64,000 nucleotides of DNA from the NCBI RefSeq assembly GCF_001653795.1, contig NZ_CP011514.1, positions 2,746,279-2,810,278 of the forward strand. The letters are read 5' to 3'. Both the position numbers and the translations under genes were made by a program. Below, in pieces: positions 1 through 8,139 of the stretch. A model generated the notes under the pieces. That model was not told the origin of the DNA. It ran no database searches and was given only the letters and a program-made list of their open reading frames with translations. Positions within the stretch are counted from its first letter, which is position 1. Each line of letters opens with the position of its first letter. This DNA is from Mitsuaria sp. 7 (GTDB taxonomy: Bacteria > Pseudomonadota > Gammaproteobacteria > Burkholderiales > Burkholderiaceae_C).

Positions 1-47
1 TCGCCTGCCCCGGCCCTGCCCGAGGGTGGTCGGCGAAGTTCTCTAAG

Positions 48-71
48 CCTCTACGCCTCTACGCCTCTACG
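48..71. repeat. Three tandem copies of an 8-bp repeat
   Basis: The octamer CCTCTACG occurs three times head to tail and runs over the stop codon of the neighbouring minus-strand acyl-CoA ligase, whose TAG stop is at 67-69. It is a simple short tandem repeat with no evident function. Confidence 0.7.
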
Positions 72-1779
72 TCGGTTCCTTCTCCTGCAGCAGCCGCCAC
101 ATGACCTTACCCGAGCCTGACTTGGGCAGCGCGTCGACGAACTCCACGATGCGAGGCGCCTTGTAGGCCGCCATGTGTTCATGGGCCCAGTCGATGATGT
201 CCTTGTCGGTGGTCTTGCCCTTGGCGTCGGCGCGCAGCACCACGACGGCCTTCACTGTCTCGCCGCGGTACGCGTCCTTGGCCGCGATGATGCAGGCTTC
301 CTGCACGGCGGGGTGGCGGTACAGCAGCATCTCGACTTCTGAAGGCCAGACCTTGTAGCCACTGGCGTTGATCATCCGCTTGAGGCGATCGGTGATGAAG
401 AAGTAGCCTTCGTCGTCCATGCGTCCGAGGTCGCCGGTGCGGAAGAAGCGTTTGCCGTCGAGTTCGACGAAGGCCGCGTCGGTCGCTTCCGGTTGCCGCC
501 AGTAGCCCTGGAACACCATGGGGCCGTTCGTGATGATCTCGCCAACTTCGCCGACCGGCAGTTCCTCGAGCGTGGTCGGATCCACGATGCGTGAATCGAC
601 GCCGAAGATCGGGATGCCCAGGCACTGCAGCTTCGCGCGTTCCGGCGGATTGCCATGGCTGGGCGCGGCGGTCTCGGTCAGGCCGTAGCCTTCCGCGAAG
701 GTCAGGCCGAATTCCTCCTGCAGCCGCTCCGCCACTGCCTTGGGCATGGCCGCGCCGCCGCCGCTCAGGTAGCGCAGGCTGCGCAGGTCGAAGGACTTGT
801 AGTTCGGGCTTGCGAACAGGTCGATGATCATCGTCGGGATGCAGGTCCAGTGCGTGACCTGGTAGCGCGAGATCAGGCGCCCGCACAGCTCGCGGTCCCA
901 GCGCGGCATGATCACCAGGGTCATGCCGATGAACACCGGCCCCAGCACGCCGTAGAGCGTGCCGGTGATGTGGAACATCGGCACCACCGCCAGCCCCACC
1001 GACTCCGCGCTCGCGTAGCCCCATTGGCAACCGCCGCAGCTGTTGGACATCAGCGTCGCGTTGGTGTGCACGCAGCCCTTGGGCAGTCCGGTGGTGCCCG
1101 AGGTGTAGGGCAGCATCGCGAGGTCGTCCGGTCCCGCGGTGTGCGGCCCCGGCACGAGTCCGGCGGCGATCGCTTCGCGCCAGTCGGTCGCGCCGTGCGG
1201 GAGCTCGTGCACCGCGGTCAGCCAGGCACGCATCGCCTCGGGCGCATCGCAGGCGGGATCGGGGCCGGCGGGCGGCAGCATCTGCCAGTACTGCGTCACC
1301 AGCACTGCGCGCGGACGCTGCGACTCGGGCAGCTTCGCGGAGGCCTTCGCCACGATGCCGGCGAGCTCGCCGCTGCAGATCACGACCTTGGTCTCGGGGT
1401 CGGTCAGGTAATGGCCGAACTCGTCCTCGCGGTTCATCGGATTCACCGGCACCACGACCGCGTCGGCGCGGTTGATCGCATAGAACGCGATCAGGTACTG
1501 CGGGCAGTTCTGGAGGAACAGCGCCACGCGGTCGCCCTTGCCAACGCCCTGCGCGCGCAGCCAGCCGGCAAGCGCCTCGGCCTGGCGGCGCATCTCGCGG
1601 AAGCTCAGCGTGGCGCCGAGGAACTGCGTCGCGGCCTTGTCCGGATAGCGGTTCGCGGCGACCTCGAGGTTGAACCACAGCGAGGTCCGCGGGATCGCCA
1701 GCCGCCGCGGCAGCCGGGCCGGCCAGTGGCTGTACTGCACGTCGGCGTTCTCGGGACGGGGGGTGACCACGCGCGTCAT
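67..1779 (-). CDS. Long-chain fatty acid--CoA ligase (AMP-binding)
   Basis: This is a 570-residue member of the ANL superfamily that should activate a fatty acid as acyl-AMP and transfer it to CoA in the cytoplasm. The AMP-binding P-loop YTSGTTGLPKG lies at residues 225-235. The later ANL motifs are also present: GYGLTET, then RTGDLGRMDDEGYFFITDRLKRMI, which covers the hinge, and the terminal catalytic Lys in PKSGSGKV. The frame stays open to 1833, but ATG at 1779 is preferred because AGGAGA sits about 8 bases upstream. The extra 18 codons have no comparable ribosome site. The length is typical for a medium- or long-chain acyl-CoA synthetase. Substrate chain length cannot be read from sequence. 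The gene stands alone, with its 5' side facing a repeat-rich intergenic region. Confidence 0.9.
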   Translation of the reverse strand: MTRVVTPRPENADVQYSHWPARLPRRLAIPRTSLWFNLEVAANRYPDKAATQFLGATLSFREMRRQAEALAGWLRAQGVGKGDRVALFLQNCPQYLIAFYAINRADAVVVPVNPMNREDEFGHYLTDPETKVVICSGELAGIVAKASAKLPESQRPRAVLVTQYWQMLPPAGPDPACDAPEAMRAWLTAVHELPHGATDWREAIAAGLVPGPHTAGPDDLAMLPYTSGTTGLPKGCVHTNATLMSNSCGGCQWGYASAESVGLAVVPMFHITGTLYGVLGPVFIGMTLVIMPRWDRELCGRLISRYQVTHWTCIPTMIIDLFASPNYKSFDLRSLRYLSGGGAAMPKAVAERLQEEFGLTFAEGYGLTETAAPSHGNPPERAKLQCLGIPIFGVDSRIVDPTTLEELPVGEVGEIITNGPMVFQGYWRQPEATDAAFVELDGKRFFRTGDLGRMDDEGYFFITDRLKRMINASGYKVWPSEVEMLLYRHPAVQEACIIAAKDAYRGETVKAVVVLRADAKGKTTDKDIIDWAHEHMAAYKAPRIVEFVDALPKSGSGKVMWRLLQEKEPT

Positions 1780-1854
1780 CGGTGCTGTCTCCTGTCTATT
1801 GTTCGGACCGATCTTCAGTCCGGCTCCAGGCATCCCTTGTCACTGCAGCGACAT

Positions 1855-1979
1855 CACCGCGACCGTCGCGGCCCCGATGTGGGATGCACCGCTAGGCGCA
1901 AACCGCAGCCATAGCCCAGCTATGGCGAGGATTTGCAACGACGCGGTGCGCCCACAGCGGGGCCGCGGCGGTCGCGGTG
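1855..1979. repeat. Large imperfect inverted repeat, arms about 61 nt
   Basis: The left arm (1855-1915) and right arm (1919-1979) are reverse complements over most of their length, around a 3-nt centre at 1916-1918. Perfect blocks include CACCGCGACCG at the outer ends, CGCGGCCCCG, TGTGGG, GCACCGC, GCAAA, and GCCATAGC next to the centre. Mismatches and one 1-nt offset separate the blocks. The structure could form a roughly 60-bp hairpin in RNA or a cruciform in DNA. It lies in the divergent gap between the acyl-CoA ligase and the exported molybdopterin-fold protein. I see no gene in this gap (1780-2132). Confidence 0.85.
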
Positions 1980-2003
1980 TGGCGGAAACCCGACTGGTCC
2001 CCG

Positions 2004-2070
2004 GCATTGGGGTGCTCCCGTAGATGCTCCCCCTGGGCCCCCCGCGTAGCATGCGGGCTTTCACCAATGC
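2004..2070. repeat. Second nested inverted repeat
   Basis: GCATTGG at 2004-2010 pairs with CCAATGC at 2064-2070. Inside it, ATGCT at 2024-2028 pairs with AGCAT at 2049-2053, giving a nested stem centred near 2037. It follows the larger inverted repeat by 25 bases and lies about 60 bases before the preferred start of the next gene. A role in the leader of that gene is possible but not shown. Confidence 0.55.
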
Positions 2071-2132
2071 CCCGTACGGCATCCGCTTCCGATCCGGCAG
2101 CGTCGATGCGAGGCCGGGCCGTGCCTCCGTCC

Positions 2133-2666
2133 ATGCTGATCGCGCGCCGTTCCGCCCTGCTGGGGCTGCTGACCTGTGTCCTCGGATCCTCCACCGCAAC
2201 CACGGCGTGGGCGATCCCCGCCGAGCAGCCGCTGGACCTGCCCGCCGGCCCGGTCGTGCTGACCGTCGGCGGTGCGCTGCGCAACGCCAACCGCGACGGC
2301 CGTGCGGCCTTCGACATGGCCATGCTCGAAAAGCTGCCGCAGGTCAGCTTCAGCACGCAGACCCCCTGGTACCCGAGCCCCCGCAAGTTCACCGGCCCGC
2401 TGCTGCGCGACGTGCTCGCCGCCGCCGGCGCGCAGGGTCGCACGATCGAGGCGCGGGCGCTCAACGACTACCGCGTCAACATCCCCGTCGACGACAGCGC
2501 GCGCTACGACGTCATCGTCGCGCGGCTGATCGACGACAAGCCGATGGCCGTGCGCGACAAGGGCCCGCTGTTCCTGATCTATCCCTTCGATCGTGCGCCC
2601 GAGCTGCGCAACAGCATCTTCTACGGGCGCTCGGCGTGGCAGCTCAACCACCTGGAGCTGCGTTGA
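2133..2666 (+). CDS. Exported oxidoreductase with molybdopterin-binding (sulfite-oxidase-like) fold
   Basis: The product is a small exported protein of 177 residues. The N-terminus (MLIARRSALLGLLTCVLG, ending near ATTAWA-IP) is a signal peptide, so the mature protein is probably periplasmic. The rest reads as a minimal molybdopterin-dependent oxidoreductase domain: PVVLTVGGALRN, the FTGPLLRDVL segment, NDYRVNIPVDD, and PLFLIYPFDRAPELRNSIFYGRSAWQLNHLEL. The cofactor cysteine of true sulfite oxidases is not evident, so it may be a ligand-binding relative and not an enzyme. In-frame upstream starts exist at 2106 and 2067. The signal peptide favours 2133, but no strong ribosome site marks it. The stop is 2 nt before the histidine kinase start, indicating co-translation and a likely sensory partnership. 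Confidence 0.75.
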   Translation: MLIARRSALLGLLTCVLGSSTATTAWAIPAEQPLDLPAGPVVLTVGGALRNANRDGRAAFDMAMLEKLPQVSFSTQTPWYPSPRKFTGPLLRDVLAAAGAQGRTIEARALNDYRVNIPVDDSARYDVIVARLIDDKPMAVRDKGPLFLIYPFDRAPELRNSIFYGRSAWQLNHLELR

Positions 2667-2668
2667 CC

Positions 2669-4615
2669 ATGCCGCGCGACGCCGCCCGTCTCGTCGCCGC
2701 CAAGCAGCGTCGCTGGCGCATCGCCGTCTCCGCGATGGGCCTGCTGCTGGTGCTCGCGCTCGCGGGCGTCGCCTGGCTGCAGGCGCGCCAGTACGAGGCG
2801 CTCAACGGCACGCGGCGCTACCAGGACGATTACCTCGTCTGGAGCCTGTTCCAGTTCGAGACCGAGTACCTGAAGCTGCGCCTGGCGCTCGAGCAGGCCG
2901 CGGGGCCGAGCGTGGCGGTCGATCCCGATCAGGTCGCGCAGCGCTACGAGATCTTCGTCAGCCGCCTGAACCTGGTGGAAAGCGAGCATGCCGCGCTCGT
3001 GCTCGCGCATCACCCGGACTACCAGCGCACGCTCACGCGCACGCAGGACTTCGTCCGCTGGGCCGACGCGCTGCCGCTGAACGGCGCGCTGATCCGCGAG
3101 CATCCGGAGCGGATCCCCGAGATCATCGACCGGCTGGACCCGCTGGCCGATCCCATCCGCGACCTCTCGCTGACCTCGACCCACCACGTCGCCGAGGACG
3201 TCACCCAGCGCAATGAGATCGTGCGCAACCAGAGCCGCGTGAGCCTGGGCCTGACGGCGGCGCTGTCGGCGATGGCGCTGCTGTTCGCGGCCATCATCTA
3301 CCGCCAGTTCCGCGGCCTGGAGCGCTACGGCGACAAGCAGAAGGCTCTGGCCGCGCGCCTCATCGACGCGCAGCGCGAGGCCGACGCGGCCAACCGCGCC
3401 AAGACGGTCTTCCTCGCCAACATGAGTCACGAGCTGCGCACGCCGCTGCAGGGGCTGCTGGGCATGCTGGGCCTGATCCGGGAAGCGCCGCTGACGACCG
3501 CGCAGCAGGACCAGTTGAAGGCCGCGAACGACTGCGCGCGGCATCTGCTGGCGGTGCTGGGCGACATCCTGGACGTGACGCGCATGGAGGCCGGCGGCCT
3601 GTCCATCGCGCCGGAGCCGCTGCAGCCAGGCGCGCTGATGAAGGAACTCGAGGCGCTGAGCCGGCCGCAGGCCGCGGCGAAGCGCCTGTCGCTGCATTTC
3701 GGTGTCGACGACGACGTTCCCGGCTGGGTGCTGGCCGATCCGACGCGGCTGCGACAGATCCTGCTGAACCTGCTGAGCAACGCGTTGAAGTTCTGCGATC
3801 GCGGTCACGTCGGCTGCCAGATGCGACGCGGCGTCGGCGCGCTGGGTGAGGACCTGCTGATGGTGGAAGTCAGCGACACCGGACCCGGCATCGACGTGGA
3901 GACGCAGGCCCGGCTGTTCCAGCGCTTCAGCCAGGGCGACGCGAGCACCTCGCGGCGCCATGGGGGCGCGGGGCTGGGGCTGGAGATCTCCCGCCGGCTG
4001 GCGCGCGCGATGGGCGGCGACATCCACGTGCAGAGCGCCGTCGGCCAGGGCGCGCGCTTCACGCTCGCGCTGCCGCTGCGCGCCGGCGCGGACCTGCCGC
4101 CGGGACGCATGGTGCCAGGTGTTGCGGAGGCCTCGAACGCCTCCCACGCCTCCAACAGCTCCCACATCTCCCCTGCCTCTCACGCGGCGCAGACCGCGGC
4201 CGCTGGTGCCCAGCCGGTGACCGGCCTGCGCGTGCTCGTCAGCGAGGACAACCCGACCAACCGTATCGTCATCGAGGCGATGCTGGAGCGGCTCGGCCAC
4301 CATCCCACCTTGTGCGAGAACGGCCTGCAGGCGCTGCACGCGTTGCGCCAGCAGCCGTTCGACATCGTGCTGATGGACCTGCACACGCCGCAGATGGACG
4401 GCTTCGAGGCGACGCGGCTGATGCGCGAACTGCCGGCGCCGCGCGGCCGGCTGCCGATCATCGCGTTCTCCGCGGACGCGTTCGAGGAGTCGCGCCAGAA
4501 GGCCGACGATGCGGGCATCAGCGCCTTCCTCGCCAAGCCGGTCGAGCTGGAGACGCTGCGCGTGTGCCTGCAGTCGCTGGCGCCGTCGTCGCCGGCGCGG
4601 CCTGAAGCAGCCTGA
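2669..4615 (+). CDS. Hybrid sensor histidine kinase/response regulator
   Basis: The product is a 648-residue inner-membrane hybrid kinase. A first transmembrane helix (about 17-36) and a second (about 195-215) flank a helical periplasmic sensor region. The cytoplasmic part has a HisKA domain with FLANMSHELRTPLQG, placing the phospho-His at 254. The HATPase_c domain has an N-box LLNLLSNALKF and G-boxes DTGPGI and GGAGLGLEIS. After a Ser/Ala/His-rich linker comes a receiver domain with phospho-acceptor Asp570 in VLMDLHTPQMDG and the conserved Lys in FLAKPVE. No DNA-binding output is present, so phosphate probably passes to a separate Hpt or regulator. The gene starts 2 nt after the exported molybdopterin-fold gene, which may supply its periplasmic signal input. 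The ligand is unknown. Confidence 0.88.
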   Translation: MPRDAARLVAAKQRRWRIAVSAMGLLLVLALAGVAWLQARQYEALNGTRRYQDDYLVWSLFQFETEYLKLRLALEQAAGPSVAVDPDQVAQRYEIFVSRLNLVESEHAALVLAHHPDYQRTLTRTQDFVRWADALPLNGALIREHPERIPEIIDRLDPLADPIRDLSLTSTHHVAEDVTQRNEIVRNQSRVSLGLTAALSAMALLFAAIIYRQFRGLERYGDKQKALAARLIDAQREADAANRAKTVFLANMSHELRTPLQGLLGMLGLIREAPLTTAQQDQLKAANDCARHLLAVLGDILDVTRMEAGGLSIAPEPLQPGALMKELEALSRPQAAAKRLSLHFGVDDDVPGWVLADPTRLRQILLNLLSNALKFCDRGHVGCQMRRGVGALGEDLLMVEVSDTGPGIDVETQARLFQRFSQGDASTSRRHGGAGLGLEISRRLARAMGGDIHVQSAVGQGARFTLALPLRAGADLPPGRMVPGVAEASNASHASNSSHISPASHAAQTAAAGAQPVTGLRVLVSEDNPTNRIVIEAMLERLGHHPTLCENGLQALHALRQQPFDIVLMDLHTPQMDGFEATRLMRELPAPRGRLPIIAFSADAFEESRQKADDAGISAFLAKPVELETLRVCLQSLAPSSPARPEAA

Positions 4616-4710
4616 AGCGGCCCGACATCGACGACGGCCAGGCCGGTCGTCTTCGTCGAAGGACGCCTTCGGTCTCTTATAGTTCCTCTCCATCACGGAG
4701 AGCCCCGCCC

Positions 4711-6132
4711 ATGTACCTGTCCCGCATCGCGCTGACCAATGTGCGCTCGATGGCGTCGCTGGCGATCGACTTCGGCGCCGGCCCGGACGCGCCCGCGGGC
4801 ACCAACCGGCGCTGGACGCTGCTGCTCGGCGAGAACGGCTGCGGCAAGAGCACCGTGCTGCGCGCGATCGGCCTGCTGCTGGCGGGCAGCGAGGCGCTGC
4901 CGGAGCTGCTCGGCGACACGGACTCGTGGATACGCAATGGCGCGGCGAAGTGTCGCATCGAAGGCACGCTCGTGACGGCGAAGGGCGAGCCGCGCGAGAT
5001 CGCGCTGGAGCTCCATCGCGGCGACGGCCTGCGCGAGATCTTCGAGCGCAATGCGAAGACGCTGGAGGCGCTGGACGCGGCGATCCGCCACGCCGACCGC
5101 AACTACTTCGTGCTGGGCTACGGCGTCTCGCGCCGCCCGCCCGAGGGCGGCAAACGCGTGAGCGGTCCGCTGGACGATTCGGCGCGTTCGTCGCGGGCGC
5201 GTGCGCTGGCCTCGATGTTCTCGCCGGACGCCTCGCTGGTGTCGCTGCAGCGCTGGGCCATGGACCTCGACTACCGGCGCGGCGATGCCGCATTAGCCCC
5301 GATCCGGGCAGCGCTCAACCAGTTGATGCGAGGCATGAACTTCTCGCGCATCGACAAGGAGTCGGGCCAGCTGATGTTCAAGACGGTCGACGGCGAAGTG
5401 CCGTTGAACCAGCTGTCCGACGGCTACCAGAACATGGCCGCGTGGTGCGGCGACCTGCTCTTCCGCATCACCGAGGCGTTTCCCGATCGCAAGGATCCGC
5501 TGGCCACGCGCGGCGTGCTGCTGATCGACGAGCTCGACCTGCATCTGCACCCGGTGTGGCGGCGGCAACTGGTGGACTTCCTGTCGACCTTGCTGCCGCA
5601 TTTCCAGTTCATCGCGACGACGCACTCCGCGCTGACCGCGCAGCAGAGCGGCGAAGGCGAGCTTTTCGTCATCCGCCGCGAAGGTCCCAAGCAGCAGCCG
5701 ACACTGGTGCCCTTCGTCGGCGAGCCGCGCCTGATGATGCTGCATCAGCTGCTGATGAGTCCGATGTTCGGGCTGGAGTCCATGGACTCGGTGGCGGTCG
5801 AAACCGCACGCAACACGGCGCGCAAGCTGCACACGAAGACCAAGACGCAAGGCAAGGCGCTGACCTCGCGCGAACGCACGCAGCTGCAACGCAGCACCGA
5901 GGTCCTTCGTGTCGCGCCCGAATGGGATGCGGTGCCGGACTACGCGCGTCAGCAATCGGCGCTGCTGAAGGAACTCAAGGCGACGATCGCGAAGCAGGCG
6001 GCGAAGTCCGCACCCGCGAAGAGGTCCGCGCCCGGCAAGGCAGCGGCGAAGAAGTCCGCGCCGGCACCAGCACCGGCGCTGTCGCCGACCAAGCTGAGGG
6101 CGGCGGTGAAACGGGTGGAGCGTTCGAAGTGA
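4711..6132 (+). CDS. AAA/ABC-type ATPase, Septu PtuA-like
   Basis: This is a 473-residue cytoplasmic SMC/ABC-like ATPase of the overcoming-lysogenization/AAA_21 type. Walker A is GENGCGKST at 40-48. A signature-like LSDGY is at 235-239, Walker B is LLIDELDLHLHP with Asp273 and Glu274, and an H-loop IATTHSA follows. The gene overlaps the next one by 4 nt (GTGA), and that gene encodes an HNH nuclease. An ATPase followed immediately by an HNH nuclease is the Septu (PtuA-PtuB) anti-phage arrangement. The last 45 or so residues are a Lys/Ala/Pro-rich basic tail that is unusual for PtuA and could contact nucleic acid. The cassette sits between unrelated chromosomal genes with no mobility genes. Assignment to Septu is by motif and synteny only. 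Confidence 0.8.
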   Translation: MYLSRIALTNVRSMASLAIDFGAGPDAPAGTNRRWTLLLGENGCGKSTVLRAIGLLLAGSEALPELLGDTDSWIRNGAAKCRIEGTLVTAKGEPREIALELHRGDGLREIFERNAKTLEALDAAIRHADRNYFVLGYGVSRRPPEGGKRVSGPLDDSARSSRARALASMFSPDASLVSLQRWAMDLDYRRGDAALAPIRAALNQLMRGMNFSRIDKESGQLMFKTVDGEVPLNQLSDGYQNMAAWCGDLLFRITEAFPDRKDPLATRGVLLIDELDLHLHPVWRRQLVDFLSTLLPHFQFIATTHSALTAQQSGEGELFVIRREGPKQQPTLVPFVGEPRLMMLHQLLMSPMFGLESMDSVAVETARNTARKLHTKTKTQGKALTSRERTQLQRSTEVLRVAPEWDAVPDYARQQSALLKELKATIAKQAAKSAPAKRSAPGKAAAKKSAPAPAPALSPTKLRAAVKRVERSK

Positions 6133-6971
6133 TCCGCCTGCGGCGCGGCCGGGACGCCGCGACCTTGGGCGCGTTCACCGGCGCGAAGCTGCAGCAGCGC
6201 TTGCTCAAGCTCGAAGGCTACTTCTACGAGGATGGGGGCAAGGTCGACTTCAAGCCCAAGGCGCGGCAGATCTGGTCGACCGCCAAGACCGCGCTCAAGC
6301 TCGACTCCTCCGGCAAGTGCGCGTACTGCGAAGCCGACACGGCCGTCGTCGCGCATGGCGACGTCGAGCACTTCCGTCCCAAGGACCTGTACTGGTGGCT
6401 CGCGTACTGCGTCGACAACTACACCTTCAGCTGCCAGGTCTGCAACCAGGTCTACAAGGGCAACACCTTCCCCGTCACCGGCGCACGGTTGAAGCCGCCA
6501 AGCATGCCCGCCACGCAGCCCACCGATGCGACCAAGGCGGCAGCGCTCGCTGCAACCTTCTGCCTGGATCCGTCCAGCGCCACGGACACCTCGCTGAAGC
6601 GCTTTTTCGCGGGCGAGCAGCCGCACCTGCCCGATCCCTACCTCGTCGATCCCGAGAAGCTGTTGTCGTGGAACGCGATCGAGGCCACGCAGGAGGTCTG
6701 GCTCATCCCGCGCGGCCGTTCAGCGAAAGCCAAGGCGGCCGCGAAGGCCGCTGAAGAAGTGCTCGGTCTCAACCGCACGGAACTGCTTCGGCTGCGCTGG
6801 AATCACTACGACCTGCTACGCACCCTGGCGCTCGCGTTTCAGGAAATGGACCCGGCGTCACCGAACGCCGCGAAGGTCCTCGCCGGCATCCGCCGTCGCG
6901 CCGATGGCAATCAGCCGTTCGCGGCGATGACGCGGCATTTCCTGCGGGCGTGGGGCTTGATCTCGCCCTGA
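6129..6971 (+). CDS. HNH endonuclease, Septu PtuB-like
   Basis: This 280-residue protein has a zinc-stabilised HNH core. A first CxxC pair is at Cys64 and Cys67 (CAYCEAD). The catalytic-type His81 is in GDVEHFRPK, and a second CxxC pair is at Cys102 and Cys105 followed by Asn106 (SCQVCNQVYKGN). The start is GTG at 6129, with GGAG about 8 bases upstream, inside the stop region of the ATPase gene; the frame is open far upstream but overlaps that gene. As a PtuB-like effector it would cut nucleic acid when the ATPase partner is triggered by phage. Residues beyond about 150 form a helical region without a recognised motif. Confidence 0.8.
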   Translation: MIRLRRGRDAATLGAFTGAKLQQRLLKLEGYFYEDGGKVDFKPKARQIWSTAKTALKLDSSGKCAYCEADTAVVAHGDVEHFRPKDLYWWLAYCVDNYTFSCQVCNQVYKGNTFPVTGARLKPPSMPATQPTDATKAAALAATFCLDPSSATDTSLKRFFAGEQPHLPDPYLVDPEKLLSWNAIEATQEVWLIPRGRSAKAKAAAKAAEEVLGLNRTELLRLRWNHYDLLRTLALAFQEMDPASPNAAKVLAGIRRRADGNQPFAAMTRHFLRAWGLISP

Positions 6972-6977
6972 CCTCGA

Positions 6978-8048
6978 TCAGACGACCACCGGCTCCGGCT
7001 CCAGCCGGATGCCGAAGCGGCCGTAGACGCTTTCCTGGATCGCACGCGCCAGCGTGACGACCTCGGCGCCGCGGGCCTCGCCGCGGTTCACCAGTACCAG
7101 CGCCTGCTTCTCGTAGACCGCCGCGCCACCCACGCTCTTGCCCTTCCATCCGCAGGCATCGATCAGCCAGCCCGCGGCCAGCTTGAAGCTGCCGTCGGCC
7201 ATCGGGTAATGCACGATGTGCGGGTCGCGGGCGATGATGTCGCGGCACTGCTCCGCGCTGACCACCGGGTTCTTGAAGAAGCTGCCCGAGTTGCCGATGC
7301 GCGCCGGATCCGGCAGCTTGGCGCGGCGGATGTCGCAGATCCAGTCGAACACCTGGCGCGCGTCGGGCGCCGTGATGCCGGTCTCGGCCATCTTGCGTTC
7401 GATGTCGAGGTAGCCCAGTTGCGGCTGCCACGGCTTCGGGCAGCGCAGGCGCACCTTGGTGATCACGCTCTTGCCCGCCAGGCCACCGTAGCCGGTCTGC
7501 TTGAACACGCTGTCGCGGTAGCCGAAGCGGCACACCGCCGCGGGCAGCGTCACGCGGCGGCCCGTGGTCAGGTCGACGACGTCCACGTTCTCGAGGCGGT
7601 CCTTCAGTTCGACGCCGTAAGCGCCGATGTTCTGCACCGGCGCGGCCCCGACGGTGCCGGGAATCAGCGCCAGGTTCTCCAGCCCGGGCACGCCCTGCGC
7701 CAGCGAGAACGCCACCGCTTCGTGCCAGGGCACGCCGGCGCCGGCCTCGACGATCCAGCAGTCCCCGCGCTCCTCGACGGCCAGGCCCATGATCTCCATC
7801 TTCAGCACCACCGCGTCGAGGTCCCGCGTCAGCACCAGGTTCGATCCGCCGCCCAGCACGAACTTCGGCGCGCGGCCCAGTTCGGGGTGGTCGACGACAC
7901 GTCTCACGTCCAGTTCCTCGCGGATGCGCACCAGCCGGTGGGCCGTCGCGGGCAGGCCGAAGGTGTTGTAGGGCTTGAGGTTGACGTCGTGCTCGATCAC
8001 GACGCCGTCGCGTCGCTCGGTCGAGGGGGGGTTGGCGGGAGACTGCAT
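6978..8048 (-). CDS. murB: UDP-N-acetylenolpyruvoylglucosamine reductase
   Basis: MurB performs the NADPH-dependent reduction of UDP-GlcNAc-enolpyruvate to UDP-MurNAc in cytoplasmic peptidoglycan precursor synthesis. The 356-residue product shows the FAD-binding segments KPYNTFGLPATA and FVLGGGSNLVLTRDL. It also has PGTVGAAPVQNIGAYG, the YRDSVFK segment with its conserved Tyr, and IGNSGSFFKNPVV, which carries the catalytic Ser. The frame remains open to 8291, but ATG at 8048 gives the family length and avoids overlap with the divergent yajQ. Only 91 bp separate the two start codons, so the promoters must lie in that gap. The 3' end meets the HNH gene tail to tail with 6 nt between. Confidence 0.95.
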   Translation of the reverse strand: MQSPANPPSTERRDGVVIEHDVNLKPYNTFGLPATAHRLVRIREELDVRRVVDHPELGRAPKFVLGGGSNLVLTRDLDAVVLKMEIMGLAVEERGDCWIVEAGAGVPWHEAVAFSLAQGVPGLENLALIPGTVGAAPVQNIGAYGVELKDRLENVDVVDLTTGRRVTLPAAVCRFGYRDSVFKQTGYGGLAGKSVITKVRLRCPKPWQPQLGYLDIERKMAETGITAPDARQVFDWICDIRRAKLPDPARIGNSGSFFKNPVVSAEQCRDIIARDPHIVHYPMADGSFKLAAGWLIDACGWKGKSVGGAAVYEKQALVLVNRGEARGAEVVTLARAIQESVYGRFGIRLEPEPVVV

Positions 8049-8139
8049 GGCTAGAATTCTCGCCCATATCCTCGAAGATCCCCTCGGAGGCCGCCCCGAC
8101 AATCGGTCGCTGTCCTCCTCCTCTGAAAGAGCCGACCAC

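Noticed and set aside
2621..5293. An 890-codon minus-strand frame across the histidine kinase and ATPase genes
   Set aside because: It crosses two well-supported genes on the other strand and has low-complexity Arg/Ala/Gln composition with no motif.
4711..6971. A retron or restriction-modification system
   Set aside because: There is no reverse transcriptase, no methylase and no specificity subunit; only the ATPase and HNH genes are present.
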